NCBI RefSeq assembly: GCF_007995155.1 | Contig: NZ_CP042593.1 | Span: 2,832,001-2,896,000, forward strand | DNA from: Cytobacillus dafuensis | GTDB taxonomy: Bacteria > Bacillota > Bacilli > Bacillales > Cytobacillaceae | Direction of reading: 5' to 3' | DNA length: 64,000 nucleotides | Shown here: positions 52,385-61,842 of the stretch, piece after piece | Position numbering within the stretch: the stretch's first letter is position 1 | Layout of the letters: every line of letters starts with the position of its first letter | The notes under the pieces: generated by a model | Told to the model about the DNA's origin: nothing | The model's database searches: none | Seen by the model: only the letters and a program-made list of their open reading frames with translations | Made by a program: the position numbers and the translations under genes

Positions 52385-53056
52385 TTATAATGGTAACAAG
52401 CGTATTTTTTCTTTACTATTAATTTCTTCAATCATTTGAACCCATTCCTGGGGCTTGTTAGATAGCACTGAATAATAGGTGGTTAAAAACTTCGCTACTA
52501 AAGAAGCTGGAATTTCAAATACATTCTCCTCAGTTGGCATAAAGCATAAATCAAGGCCTTTTACACCCTCTCCATCATTTTTCCAAGATGGGTGTAAATA
52601 CGATAATTCAATGCGCTTATAGCCAAAATGTGATAGAACTTCACGGCGAACAAAAGGGTTCATTGGCTTAACTCCGCCAAACTCGTGATCGTCTAACTGA
52701 TATGGATCATAAATTTCGGCGAACATGCCAAAAAGCTGATTTCCATTAGCATTAGCCAATTCCTCTAAATCCTTTTGACGATTTTGTGCTAAAAAACGGC
52801 CAATGCTTAATCCTGCATGTCCAATGATTGTAAAATCTGTCATAGCAATATTCCAATCAGGATAATATCTGTATTCAGTGGCTCCAACAACCTCATCATC
52901 ATGGACAGCAACAAAAACGCGAATTCCTGGATCTTCTAATGGCTCCTTCCATAGTTCAAATTCTAGAACTTCTTCGGGAGGAAAAACTTCTTTCATCAAA
53001 TCATGCATTTTCACAAATAAAGGATCTTCTATATTAGTTATTCTTCTATAATCCAT
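52385..53056 (-). CDS. GNAT-family acetyltransferase
   Basis: Protein of 223 aa. N-terminal helix region LMKEVFPPEEVLEFELW, then VGATEYRYYPDWNIAMTDFTIIGHAGLSIGRFLAQNRQKDLEELA, a diverged GNAT core. Third gene of a nitrilase/GNAT/GNAT operon, 22 bases after the previous stop. The acetyl-CoA loop is not canonical. Substrate unknown. Confidence 0.7.
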   Translation of the reverse strand: MDYRRITNIEDPLFVKMHDLMKEVFPPEEVLEFELWKEPLEDPGIRVFVAVHDDEVVGATEYRYYPDWNIAMTDFTIIGHAGLSIGRFLAQNRQKDLEELANANGNQLFGMFAEIYDPYQLDDHEFGGVKPMNPFVRREVLSHFGYKRIELSYLHPSWKNDGEGVKGLDLCFMPTEENVFEIPASLVAKFLTTYYSVLSNKPQEWVQMIEEINSKEKIRLLPL

Positions 53057-53078
53057 ATGCTTTTTCTCTCCTCTTCCC

Positions 53079-53744
53079 CTATTTAAATGGATTTTTCCAT
53101 TCCATCAATACTGCATGATTATGAGATTCCTCATCATCTATATAGTCTTCAATTATGGATACAGGCGTTCTGCCACATTTAAGTAGAAAAGTAATAACAG
53201 GGTCCTTACTTTCTCCCTTGATAACGGATTCAACGTATTGAACTGGTGTCATCTTATCTGATTTTTGAGCATACCCTGGCATTCTTCCTCCACCAAGTAA
53301 TCTTTCTAATCCAAGTTGGACGACAACCTGATACATCGCTTGCATCATATAATAACCAAGACCAAGCTTACGAAACTTCGGCCTTACACTAATATCAACG
53401 ATATACAGAGTGTTACCTTGTGGATTATGATTTCTAATATAACCGCTATCCGTAATCTCTTCCCAATTATGTGAAGGATGTGTTGGATCAAAATCAACAC
53501 AGACTCCTGTAATGGAGCCTGCTAATTGACCTTCTACCTCAACACAAAGTGCCCCTTCTGGAAATAATGTAGCATGATTCTTCAGCTGATTCTTATTCCA
53601 CCATAATTCAGCTGGAAAAGGCGGAGGAAAGCATTCAGTCTGAATTTGGATCAGCTCATCAAAATCAGATTGCAAATAATTGCGAATGACAATAGGAATT
53701 GGCTTCTCCTGATTAAAGGCATAAAACTCGCTCTTATATGGCAT
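53079..53744 (-). CDS. GNAT-family acetyltransferase (YhcX N-terminal-like)
   Basis: Protein of 221 aa with VRPKFRKLGLGYYMMQAMYQVVVQLGLERLLGGGRMPGY, a clear acetyl-CoA-binding segment. In B. subtilis YhcX a domain of this type is fused to a nitrilase domain; here the nitrilase is the separate gene directly upstream (two bases apart). The pair therefore probably acts together, on an unknown amine/amide substrate. Confidence 0.85.
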   Translation of the reverse strand: MPYKSEFYAFNQEKPIPIVIRNYLQSDFDELIQIQTECFPPPFPAELWWNKNQLKNHATLFPEGALCVEVEGQLAGSITGVCVDFDPTHPSHNWEEITDSGYIRNHNPQGNTLYIVDISVRPKFRKLGLGYYMMQAMYQVVVQLGLERLLGGGRMPGYAQKSDKMTPVQYVESVIKGESKDPVITFLLKCGRTPVSIIEDYIDDEESHNHAVLMEWKNPFK

Positions 53745-53746
53745 TG

Positions 53747-54631
53747 TTATACCTCTTCAGTATTCAGTTTTTCCCAATCTGTATATAAGTCTACTCGGCG
53801 ATCTCGCCAAGTTGTGACGGATCCTTTTTCCCGAACTTCGTATAAAAGACTTAAATCAAGGTCAGCCGTAATGATCATATCATCATTAATCTCCCCTTCC
53901 ACCATAATTCCTTTTGGTGGGAATGGAACATCATTTGGCGTAATAACAGCTGCTTGACCAAAGTTGCCTCGCATGAAGTCCACAGTCGGCAAGGAACCAA
54001 CTGTACCTGTGACAACAACATACACTTGATTTTCGATGGCACGCGCATGGCTAGTATAACGAACTCGATGAAATCCATGGCGGTCATCTGTACACGATGG
54101 ACAGAAAATGACATCTGCTCCCTTTGCCTTGGCCATCCGAACGATTTCCGGAAATTCTATATCATAACAAGTGAGAATGGCAATTCGACCTTTGTCAGTA
54201 TCAAAAACCTCTAATCCTTCACCAGGTGACATATTCCATTCTTCAACCTCTGTTGGTGTCATATGCAATTTCGCCTGTTCAGCGATTCTTCCATCTGGAT
54301 AAAAAAGATGAGCAACATTATTCAAGCGGCCATTATTATTTATCACATGTGTGCCGCCTATAATATGCATATTTGTTTCTTTCGCTAATTGAGAAAATAA
54401 ATTTCGATATTGTTCAGTAAAACCAGGAAGTTCATTAATGGTAAGATTTTTTCCTTGATGACTTCCTATAGATAAAAGCTGAGTCGTAAAAAATTCAGGA
54501 AACAAAACGAATTCTGAACCAAATTCTTGTGCAGTTTTAATATAATGTTCACACTGCTTGGCAAAATCCTCAAAAGAATGAATTGTATGAAGATGATACT
54601 GCACTGCAGAAACACGTAATTTCAATGTCAT
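53747..54631 (-). CDS. Carbon-nitrogen hydrolase (nitrilase superfamily)
   Basis: Enzyme of 294 aa that hydrolyses a C-N bond of an amide or nitrile-type substrate. The Glu-Lys-Cys triad is visible: Glu in FVLFPEFFT, Lys in QAKLHMTPTEVEEW, Cys in ILTCYDIEFPE. First gene of the three-gene operon. GGGGG abuts the ATG at 54631, so TTG at 54625 may be the true start. Matches the C-terminal half of YhcX-type fusions. Confidence 0.9.
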   Translation of the reverse strand: MTLKLRVSAVQYHLHTIHSFEDFAKQCEHYIKTAQEFGSEFVLFPEFFTTQLLSIGSHQGKNLTINELPGFTEQYRNLFSQLAKETNMHIIGGTHVINNNGRLNNVAHLFYPDGRIAEQAKLHMTPTEVEEWNMSPGEGLEVFDTDKGRIAILTCYDIEFPEIVRMAKAKGADVIFCPSCTDDRHGFHRVRYTSHARAIENQVYVVVTGTVGSLPTVDFMRGNFGQAAVITPNDVPFPPKGIMVEGEINDDMIITADLDLSLLYEVREKGSVTTWRDRRVDLYTDWEKLNTEEV

Positions 54632-54657
54632 CCCCCTTTTCTAATAAAGTGAAACTT

Positions 54658-54788
54658 CAATCAGTGGGGGTTTTCCTCATCCCCCACTGATTGTTAGTTG
54701 AACTTATCGGGCCTTTACGGGCAGTTGATCCCCCACTTACTCTTCATTGTTTTACTCGAATCATTGAAGTGGGGGTCTTACTGCCCGT
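54658..54788. repeat. Double-hairpin element with CCCCCACT arms
   Basis: Hairpin 1 (54658-54693) CAATCAGTGGGGG / CCCCCACTGATTG. Hairpin 2 (54717-54788) ACGGGCAGT..ATCCCCCACTT / AAGTGGGGGT..ACTGCCCGT. The two share the CCCCCACT core. Structure resembles a mobile-element end or MITE; the spacer has no gene. Confidence 0.7.
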
Positions 54789-54899
54789 TAATCTGCGATA
54801 AACATCAGAGATGAGTTGTAAACTCAATCAATATTGATTATTAAATATTTCTTCTTAAATAACAATACTCAATTAAAAATTATTTGAATTTTAAATAAA

Positions 54900-54933
54900 A
54901 AAAACCAAGAAAGCATTGCCTTTCTTGGTTTTT
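54900..54933 (-). terminator. Terminator of the threonine/serine exporter pair
   Basis: Thirteen-base arms AAAAACCAAGAAA / TTTCTTGGTTTTT, 32 bases past the last stop. Confidence 0.9.
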
Positions 54934-54964
54934 AAGCTTTTTTAGGAAAAGTTTTCCCATTCAT

Positions 54965-55393
54965 CTATTTAAATTTAATTTTTAGTATGAGTTGGTTTAA
55001 CACTTCAGAAATAACAAGTCCTACTGCAATCGCACCAGATATCATGAACGCTTTGGCAGCAAGTTGTATAGCCATATTATAATCATTTTCAACAAAATGA
55101 CGCATTGCATCATACGCGGTCCCACCGGGTACTAGTGGAATAATTCCCGATATACTGAAAATGATTATAGGTGTTTTATACATTTTAGCAAAGATTTGAC
55201 TGATAATAGCAATAAAAAAAGCGGCGATAAATGATGCCAAGACAGCATCATAATCATATTCCACAAGACATATATAGACAAACCACCCTGCCATGCCGAC
55301 AAATCCACATTGAAATAGTGTCTTTTTAGGTGCATTGAAAAGGATGGCAAAAGCGGCTGTGGCGACAAAGCTTGTTATTAAATGTACAATCAT
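54965..55393 (-). CDS. ThrE-type exporter small subunit (YjjB-like, DUF3815)
   Basis: Membrane protein of 142 aa with four helices. FQCGFVGMAGWFVY and IPLVPGGTAYDAMRHFVENDY are typical; the PLVPG motif is shared with the partner protein. ATG at 55393 (GGAGG ten bases before) preferred to a TTG at 55417. Works with the adjacent YjjP-like protein, probably exporting small acids or amino acids such as threonine, serine or succinate. Confidence 0.85.
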   Translation of the reverse strand: MIVHLITSFVATAAFAILFNAPKKTLFQCGFVGMAGWFVYICLVEYDYDAVLASFIAAFFIAIISQIFAKMYKTPIIIFSISGIIPLVPGGTAYDAMRHFVENDYNMAIQLAAKAFMISGAIAVGLVISEVLNQLILKIKFK

Positions 55394-55434
55394 TTTTCGA
55401 TATCCTCCATTATTCAATTACGAACATGCAGTTC

Positions 55435-56190
55435 TTAATAAAAAGCAAAAACAATAGCTATTCCTGTTCCAATCGCACAGGCAGTTAAAAATGCTTCCGC
55501 CCCTTTTGATAATCCAGCAACTAAATGTCCAGCCATCAAATCTCTTACTGCGTTTGTGATTAAAAGTCCAGGCACAAGCGGCATGACTGATCCGATAATA
55601 ATTTTATCCAGTTGAACCCCTATCCCTAATGACACAAGTATATAGGCACTTAAGCCTATGACGACAGATGCCATAAATTCAGAGAAGAATTTGATCTTTA
55701 CCAAATTATGAATATATACGAAGCAAATAAATCCCAGCCCACCTGTAATGATAGCAGGAATAAAGTCTTTCCACTGTCCTAAAAACATCATTAGGAAGCA
55801 GCCGCTAGAAATGGCTGCAGCGAGAATTTGTTGGTATAACGGAAAGGTGTAGTTAGCTTTTTCTATATCCATTAATTTCTTAAAAGCTTCATTCGCACTT
55901 ATTTCTCCACTGCTAATTTTCCTCGATATGCCATTAACTACTGTGACCTTATATAAATCGGTTGTACGATCATAAATTCTAATGAGCTTAGCAGGCTCTG
56001 TTCCATCAATTGAAAAAATAATTCCAGTTGGTGTTACATAGCTATGTGATGAAGGGATGCCTAATGATGCAGCAATCCTAGTCATTGTATCTTCAACCCG
56101 ATATGTTTCTGCTCCACATTGAAGCATGATTTTTCCTGCAAGCAGGCATAAATCGATCACTTCAATTGTTTGAGGAAGTTTATTTTCCAT
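55435..56190 (-). CDS. ThrE-type exporter large subunit (YjjP-like, DUF1212)
   Basis: Protein of 251 aa. A cytoplasmic N-terminal domain (1-110) with GKIMLQCGAETYRVEDTMTRIAASLG, then five helices with IIGSVMPLVPGLLITNAVRDLMAGHLVAGLSKGAEAFLTA. Split form of corynebacterial ThrE. Followed 18 bases on by its small subunit. Confidence 0.88.
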   Translation of the reverse strand: MENKLPQTIEVIDLCLLAGKIMLQCGAETYRVEDTMTRIAASLGIPSSHSYVTPTGIIFSIDGTEPAKLIRIYDRTTDLYKVTVVNGISRKISSGEISANEAFKKLMDIEKANYTFPLYQQILAAAISSGCFLMMFLGQWKDFIPAIITGGLGFICFVYIHNLVKIKFFSEFMASVVIGLSAYILVSLGIGVQLDKIIIGSVMPLVPGLLITNAVRDLMAGHLVAGLSKGAEAFLTACAIGTGIAIVFAFY

Positions 56191-56426
56191 ATTTATCCCC
56201 CTATTTAATCCTTATATTGATCACAAACTCCACTAGATAAAATTTATAGTTAAAATTGAAATCGAATTTTATGAAATGCTTAATTACTATAAGACCAAAA
56301 GGAAAGATTTGCAACCTTTTATACAATTTAAAATGTAAAGATATTTTTAAGATTTATTCACGTTCATTACTAAGAATCTTTGATATTGTTAGTATATTCA
56401 ATGAGGAATAAAAAAGGAGAAGATAA

Positions 56427-57620
56427 ATGATTCAAAAGCATCGAACAAAAGGATTTACATCATTGTTAGAAATATTGTTTGTTTCAATGAGGCTAGGACT
56501 TACTTCTTTTGGAGGACCCGTTGCACATCTTGGCTATTTTCATAATGAGTATGTACGAAAACGAAATTGGCTAGATGAAAAAAGCTATGCTGATTTAGTT
56601 GCTTTATGCCAATTTCTACCTGGTCCAGCTAGCAGTCAAGTCGGGATTGGCATTGGAGTCATACGTGGTGGTTTTATAGGCGGAGTAGTGGCTTTTCTTG
56701 GCTTTACAATGCCTTCTGTCATCGCATTGATTTTATTTGCTCAGCTTTTAGATGGCATGGATATAACAAATGCAGGATGGATCCATGGATTGAAGATCGT
56801 TGCTGTAGCTGTTGTGGCACATGCTATTTTAGGAATGGCACAAAAGCTCGCACCGGATTTAAAAAGGAAAGCTATCGCTCTTTTTGCGATTATTGCAGCT
56901 TTATTATGGCAAACGGCTTTTATACAGGTGGGCATCATTTTATTGTCTGGATTCATTGGGTTTATTCTCTATAAAAATGATAAAGAACTAGAAGAAAATC
57001 AATTTCATTTTCCTATTTCAAAGCGTTTAGCTGCAGGAAACCTAATCCTATTCTTCGCCTTGCTTTTTGCTTTGCCAATCTTAAGTAGAAGCTTGTCCAT
57101 AGATTGGCTCACTATGTTTGACAGTTTCTATCGCTCTGGCTCTCTAGTATTTGGAGGAGGTCATGTTGTTCTTCCATTGCTTGAACGTGAATTTGTTCCA
57201 TCCGGCTTTATTAGTGAGGAAGCCTTCCTAGCTGGCTATGGTGCTGCACAGGCAGTGCCTGGACCTCTCTTTACATTTGCAGCTTATATTGGGGCGGTCA
57301 TAAATGGCTGGCAAGGAGGATTACTAGCAACCTTTGCTATTTTTTTACCTGCTTTTTTATTAATCATTGGTACTTTGCCTTTTTGGAATATTCTTCGAAA
57401 AAATCCAAAGATTAATGGCGCTTTGATGGGGGTTAACGCTGCTGTAGTCGGGATATTAATTGCTGCCTTTTACCACCCAATTTGGACAAGTTCTATTTTT
57501 GAACCAGTTGATTTTGCATTTGCTTCATTATTGTTCAGCATGCTCGTATACTGGAAGCTGCCTCCTTGGATCATTGTTTTAACAGGAGGAGTAGGTGGAG
57601 TTTTTATTGGAATGCTATAA
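56427..57620 (+). CDS. chrA: Chromate transporter ChrA
   Basis: Two-domain CHR-family permease of 397 aa. Each half carries the pattern seen in RLGLTSFGGPVAHLGYFHNEYVRKRNWLDEKSYADLVALCQFLPGPASSQVG and, in the second, FGGGHVVLPLLEREFV...AGYGAAQAVPGPLFTFAAYIGA. Exports chromate, or moves a related anion. RBS AAAAGGAG before ATG. Single gene with its own terminator. Confidence 0.93.
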   Translation: MIQKHRTKGFTSLLEILFVSMRLGLTSFGGPVAHLGYFHNEYVRKRNWLDEKSYADLVALCQFLPGPASSQVGIGIGVIRGGFIGGVVAFLGFTMPSVIALILFAQLLDGMDITNAGWIHGLKIVAVAVVAHAILGMAQKLAPDLKRKAIALFAIIAALLWQTAFIQVGIILLSGFIGFILYKNDKELEENQFHFPISKRLAAGNLILFFALLFALPILSRSLSIDWLTMFDSFYRSGSLVFGGGHVVLPLLEREFVPSGFISEEAFLAGYGAAQAVPGPLFTFAAYIGAVINGWQGGLLATFAIFLPAFLLIIGTLPFWNILRKNPKINGALMGVNAAVVGILIAAFYHPIWTSSIFEPVDFAFASLLFSMLVYWKLPPWIIVLTGGVGGVFIGML

Positions 57621-57626
57621 TAATTC

Positions 57627-57658
57627 AAAAAGCTGCATAGTTTTTGCAGCTTTTTTTA
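57627..57658 (+). terminator. Terminator of chrA
   Basis: Arms AAAAAGCTGCA / TGCAGCTTTTT followed by T residues. Confidence 0.9.
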
Positions 57659-57669
57659 ATTATTTGTAT

Positions 57670-57780
57670 TTATAAGGGCACTTCGAGGATGATTTTTGTT
57701 CCTCGCCCTTTTGTGGATTGAATGGAAAGGGTTCCTCCGATTAGACGTCCAAAACAGTGCTTATTAAATAGAATACCAAA
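57670..57780 (-). pseudogene. C-terminal remnant of a sensor histidine kinase
   Basis: The minus frame reads LIGGTLSIQSTKGRGTKIILEVPL and stops. This is the G2 box and end of a HATPase domain (NarL/DegS-type kinases end similarly). No kinase body exists upstream; the frame runs antisense into another gene. A deletion scar. Confidence 0.6.
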
Positions 57781-57835
57781 TTTTCTGAAACTTATCCTTA
57801 AGAGATTCGTATACAAGTAAAAGGAGGATTTCATT

Positions 57836-58165
57836 ATGAAAAAGAATATTATCATTTTCCTTATTACATTAATCATCGAAAGCGGGTTAACATTTCTAAT
57901 CGCCTCACTGCTTTCTATCCGCTTTATTGAGATCATGTTTTTCGCAGGGGCTGCATTTTCTGCATTTACGATTTGGTTTTCCAGCAGCGGTGGAGCAATG
58001 ACAAAATTTATTGATAGTCAGACAAGCGCAAGAACTGGATTAATTACTGAAAGAGAAGACTTTAAATTACAACCTAATTATGCAGTCTTCGCATCCATCC
58101 TATTCCTAATTATCGGTTTGATCTTTTTCATTTTATTGTTAACGAAAGTCATCCCTCCCGCTTAA
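57836..58165 (+). CDS. Small membrane protein (DUF3899-like)
   Basis: Protein of 109 aa with three or four helices (about 3-22, 28-48, 85-106) and the central segment FSSSGGAMTKFIDSQTSARTG. Strong RBS AAAGGAGG. Similar small proteins occur in many Bacillus; function unknown. Confidence 0.7.
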   Translation: MKKNIIIFLITLIIESGLTFLIASLLSIRFIEIMFFAGAAFSAFTIWFSSSGGAMTKFIDSQTSARTGLITEREDFKLQPNYAVFASILFLIIGLIFFILLLTKVIPPA

Positions 58166-58236
58166 TGAATAGAGATTGACGAACATATTCACCAGATATA
58201 TGATGATAAGGATATCTATAATAAGGAGTGATACAT

Positions 58237-58467
58237 TTGGCTAAATCCAATGCAAAAAAAATTCGTGAAAAATCTGTTCGTGAGGGGAAAAGAAATCCTG
58301 AAGCAAATCGAAGCCCTTTTATTTTCGCGGATATGAGGACAAGAAAAACGAAGACTAAAAAAGATTATCTATATTGTAAAAAATATAAGAACCAATCACT
58401 CAATCAAAGCAGTGATGGTTCTTATTTTTTACCCTTATTGAGCTTCAAGGTATTTTTCACGATATGA
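58237..58467 (+). CDS. Small basic protein (YqkK-like), possibly with lost stop
   Basis: TTG start after GGAGTGATACAT: MAKSNAKKIREKSVREGKRNPEANRSPF...DMRTRKTKTKKDYLYCKKYKNQ, resembling the short basic B. subtilis YqkK. The frame continues through its own terminator hairpin into the convergent gene for about 24 further codons, so a native stop near codon 52-53 seems to have been lost, or translation reads a tail of no meaning. Confidence 0.6.
   Translation: MAKSNAKKIREKSVREGKRNPEANRSPFIFADMRTRKTKTKKDYLYCKKYKNQSLNQSSDGSYFLPLLSFKVFFTI
58387..58430 (+). terminator. Terminator lying inside the small basic protein frame
   Basis: Stem AAGAACCAATCACT / AGTGATGGTTCTT then TATTTTTT. It falls within the open frame, not after it. 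Confidence 0.85.
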
Positions 58468-58986
58468 TAAATAGTTGTGTAAATCTCCTTGGTAAATTAG
58501 CCTGTGAGAGGATGCTTCTTTAAGGTCTTGCGGAGTTATCATGCATAGATGCTTATTCGTTTCGAGGAGCCTTCCTTCCTTTAAAATCATCGCAACAAAA
58601 TGAGAGCAAAAAAATGCATACTTTCTATGAATTTGTTTATTTAATGCGATAGCAAACAAGCCGATTAAGTTATATCTATATTTTTGCTGATTATCGTCTA
58701 TTTCTTTTATCAATTCCACCATTCGATGATATTGATTATCCTTAACTGTAAAAACGTATAGCGCGCAAGATGCATTTCTAAAAAGCTCTGAACGAATATC
58801 TTCCTTTACAAAGCCGCCAATAAAGGGGTTTCTTGGACGTTTTCTTCCAAAACTGTATACCTCTGTCAACTCACTATCAAAGCTAATTGAAGCATGATTG
58901 AGGCATTCCTTCGTATATAATTTTATCATTCTAGTAAACAATGTTCCGGTATCGGTAAGCAGAAGATATACCCTTCTATCGCCCAT
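58435..58986 (-). CDS. Permuted papain-fold (YycO/YiiX-type) protein
   Basis: Protein of 183 aa. The His comes first (LNHASISFDSEL) and the Cys later (KYAFFCSHFVAMILKEG), the order of circularly permuted NlpC/P60 (YiiX-like) cysteine hydrolases. No signal peptide. Could be an amidase or lipid/peptide hydrolase. Convergent with the small basic gene, overlapping its tail. Confidence 0.75.
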   Translation of the reverse strand: MGDRRVYLLLTDTGTLFTRMIKLYTKECLNHASISFDSELTEVYSFGRKRPRNPFIGGFVKEDIRSELFRNASCALYVFTVKDNQYHRMVELIKEIDDNQQKYRYNLIGLFAIALNKQIHRKYAFFCSHFVAMILKEGRLLETNKHLCMITPQDLKEASSHRLIYQGDLHNYLSYREKYLEAQ

Positions 58987-59290
58987 AAATAACCCTCCTG
59001 CAAAATACTTCTCGGATAGGATTTTTTTGCCTGTATTCTATCCATCTGCTTCCATTTAATCAAACTATTTTCCATTCATAAAGACACTAGAGATTTAAAT
59101 TTTTATAAGACTAGAGGCGTATTGACATTCTTCTAAATCCATTTTCATATCCATTATTATACAAAAATTATTGATCTTTGGGAATTAAAACATTTAGTCA
59201 TTTTGGAATATTGAATATTTCTCCTTGCAGGATTAATATAATCTGTGATGGAATTTATTAATGAAACTTAATTTTCGAGGAGGCGTTTAA
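58987..59290. other. AT-rich spacer
   Basis: Divergent promoter region of about 300 bases; no repeat, RNA or ORF recognised. Confidence 0.5.
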
Positions 59291-59746
59291 ATGAGTCAGC
59301 TTTTAAAGCATTTTTTATCGCACCGTAACGTTACAAATGAATTAGTCAAAAAAATCGAGGAGTCTAATTACTCCTATAAACCAACTGAAACTTCAATGAG
59401 CACTGAAAAACTTGTTACACATATGTACACTTCCTATTATAAATTTATTAAAACGGTGAAGGTGGGAGATGGATCCCCTTTTATGGAGAAATTAGAGCAT
59501 CCAGAATTTAATCTTTCACAATTAGGTGAACATTACACAGAATTATCAAAAGAGCTTCTCGAATCCTTGACAGAAGATGAGTTGAATCGTGATATCGATA
59601 TGACAAAAATATTTGGAATGAATGTAACAGGCCACCAAATGGTGCAAATGGCAATTGAACACGAAATACATCATAAAGGCAACTTGTTTGTATATGTACG
59701 GGAAATGGGGCACATTGAGCTTCCACTATATATGAATGTAAAATAA
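59291..59746 (+). CDS. DinB/YfiT-fold protein
   Basis: Four-helix-bundle protein of 151 aa. The three metal-type histidines are visible: HMYTSYY near 49 and the pair in MAIEHEIHHKGNLFVYVREMG near 124-128. The family includes thiol transferases (bacillithiol S-transferases) and damage-inducible proteins. Bacillithiol-dependent detoxification is a reasonable guess. Single gene; GAGG precedes ATG. Confidence 0.85.
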   Translation: MSQLLKHFLSHRNVTNELVKKIEESNYSYKPTETSMSTEKLVTHMYTSYYKFIKTVKVGDGSPFMEKLEHPEFNLSQLGEHYTELSKELLESLTEDELNRDIDMTKIFGMNVTGHQMVQMAIEHEIHHKGNLFVYVREMGHIELPLYMNVK

Positions 59747-59753
59747 AAATTAT

Positions 59754-59827
59754 CGGAACGGACTTGCCTAATTGGAACTGCCCCACATCAAACTGGAGAT
59801 TACAGTTTAATAAAGCAAGTCCGTTAT
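59754..59827. terminator. Bidirectional terminator before trpA
   Basis: Arms GAACGGACTTGC / GCAAGTCCGTT separated by about 45 bases, between the DinB gene and the end of the trp operon. Confidence 0.6.
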
Positions 59828-59842
59828 TCTTCTATCAAACTT

Positions 59843-60637
59843 CTATAAATCTTTTAAACTGTTTTTTACTGTTTTCACAGCATTAATTAATTCTACAATC
59901 CCATCTAAATCTCCTTGGTTAAAAAGCTCTATAATTTTGCTGCCAACAATAACTCCGTCACAGTATTGAATTATTTCCTGTACATGAGTTGAAGTGGAAA
60001 TACCAAATCCCGCTAAAACAGGCAAATTGCTTATGTTTTTTACTTTTTTCAAGTGCTGAAGAAGTTGTTCATTAAATCCTTGTCTTACGCCAGTAATCCC
60101 ATTCACTGTAACTGCATATAGAAATCCCTTTCCCCTGTTAGCGATATTGTGAATCCGCTCAAGCGGGCTTGTTAAAGAAACAAGTCTTATTATCTCAATA
60201 CCCGCTTTATCCGCATGGCCAGCAATAATATCCTCCTCTTCAACTGGCAAATCGGGCAGAATCAATCCATCTACTCCAGCTCGAAAGCTATCTTCAATGA
60301 ATTTTGGTATTCCATAAGCCAATATAGGATTCATATAGGTCATGATGATTAAAGGAATATGAACAATGGGGCGAATTTCTCCTATGGTCTGTATGACTGC
60401 TTTTAATGTTGTGCCATTTTCTAATGCTCTTAATCCAGCTTGCTGAATAACGGGTCCATCTGCAACGGGATCTGAGAAGGGTATGCCGATTTCAATCGCA
60501 GTTGCACCTGCTTTTTCTAAAAATGTTATGCGCTCAGGTAAAGATTGTAATCCTCCATCACCTGCCATAACATATGGAACAAACGCCTTCCCATTATTAT
60601 TTTTCAATTCTTGCATAACCTTATGAATTCGGGTCAT
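59843..60637 (-). CDS. trpA: Tryptophan synthase alpha chain
   Basis: TIM-barrel subunit of 264 aa that cleaves indole-3-glycerol phosphate to indole. Catalytic Glu and Asp lie in AIEIGIPFSDPVADGP, about residues 48-59. GFGISTSTHVQ and DGVIVGSKIIE form the phosphate site. Last gene of the trp operon; its ATG overlaps the trpB stop by one base. Confidence 0.97.
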   Translation of the reverse strand: MTRIHKVMQELKNNNGKAFVPYVMAGDGGLQSLPERITFLEKAGATAIEIGIPFSDPVADGPVIQQAGLRALENGTTLKAVIQTIGEIRPIVHIPLIIMTYMNPILAYGIPKFIEDSFRAGVDGLILPDLPVEEEDIIAGHADKAGIEIIRLVSLTSPLERIHNIANRGKGFLYAVTVNGITGVRQGFNEQLLQHLKKVKNISNLPVLAGFGISTSTHVQEIIQYCDGVIVGSKIIELFNQGDLDGIVELINAVKTVKNSLKDL

Positions 60638-61842
60638 TACTCATTACCCCCTAATCTTGCTCTCACTGTTTCTACATCCTTATCTCCTCTGCCAGATAAA
60701 CAAATCACAACTCCATCATCACGATTCATTGTAGGTGCTAGCTTTAGTGCGTAGGCAATCGCATGGGAGCTTTCCAAAGCAGGAATAATTCCTTCTAATT
60801 GACAAAGCAGCTTTAAAGCTTCTAATGCTTCTTCATCTTTAATGGATTCATAATGTACTCTGCCAATATCCTTTAAATGACTATGTTCAGGTCCTACGCC
60901 AGGATAATCAAGTCCAGCTGAAATAGAATGTGCTTCTTGAATTTGTCCGTTCCCATCCTGAAGTAAATACATCATTGCTCCGTGCAGAATACCTGGTTTC
61001 CCCTTTGTCATGGAAGCTGCATGCTTATACGTATCAATCCCTAATCCAGCTGCTTCTACACCAAATAATCGAACTGTTTCATCCTTAATAAATGGATAAA
61101 ACATTCCCATAGCATTACTCCCACCTCCGATACAGGCAACAACCGCTTCAGGAAGCTTACCTTCTTTCTCAATAAATTGCTTTCTTGTTTCATATCCGAT
61201 TACACTTTGAAAATCACGAACAATCATTGGAAAAGGATGTGGGCCCATAACTGACCCTAGAATATAATGAGTATCTTCTACATTTGTTACCCAGTAACGA
61301 AGAGCTTCATTAACTGCATCTTTTAATGTAGCACTCCCTGAATTTACACTTATTACCTTTGCACCTAGGAGCTCCATTCGAAAAACATTCATCTGCTGTC
61401 TATGAATATCCTCAGCTCCCATATAAATCATGCATTCTAAGCCTAGCAGTGCACAAGCAGTGGCAGTTGCAACTCCATGCTGTCCGGCTCCAGTTTCCGC
61501 TACGACCTTCCTTTTCCCCATTCTTTCTGCTAATAGAGCTTGCCCTAATGAATTATTAATTTTATGTGCACCAGTATGATTGAGATCCTCCCGCTTTAAA
61601 TAAATTTTTGCCCCCTTCAAATGCTCCGTTAAGTTATGGGCAAAATATAATGGGGTTTCGCGACCAACATAGTCTTTCAAGAGTCCATGAAGACTCCTTT
61701 GAAAGGATGGATCTGCCATCGCTTTTTTATATTCGATTTCTAATTCAAGAACAGCCTGCATTAATGTCTCTGGAACATACCTGCCTCCGTATGCACCAAA
61801 ATGCCCTCGTTCATCAGGCAATGTGTAAGTTAATGACGTCAT
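60637..61842 (-). CDS. trpB: Tryptophan synthase beta chain
   Basis: PLP enzyme of 401 aa joining indole and serine. Schiff-base Lys in [33 protein letters not shown] around the channel, and the phosphate-binding GGGSNAMG. Overlaps trpF by four bases and trpA by one, typical of tight coupling. Confidence 0.98.
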   Translation of the reverse strand: MTSLTYTLPDERGHFGAYGGRYVPETLMQAVLELEIEYKKAMADPSFQRSLHGLLKDYVGRETPLYFAHNLTEHLKGAKIYLKREDLNHTGAHKINNSLGQALLAERMGKRKVVAETGAGQHGVATATACALLGLECMIYMGAEDIHRQQMNVFRMELLGAKVISVNSGSATLKDAVNEALRYWVTNVEDTHYILGSVMGPHPFPMIVRDFQSVIGYETRKQFIEKEGKLPEAVVACIGGGSNAMGMFYPFIKDETVRLFGVEAAGLGIDTYKHAASMTKGKPGILHGAMMYLLQDGNGQIQEAHSISAGLDYPGVGPEHSHLKDIGRVHYESIKDEEALEALKLLCQLEGIIPALESSHAIAYALKLAPTMNRDDGVVICLSGRGDKDVETVRARLGGNE

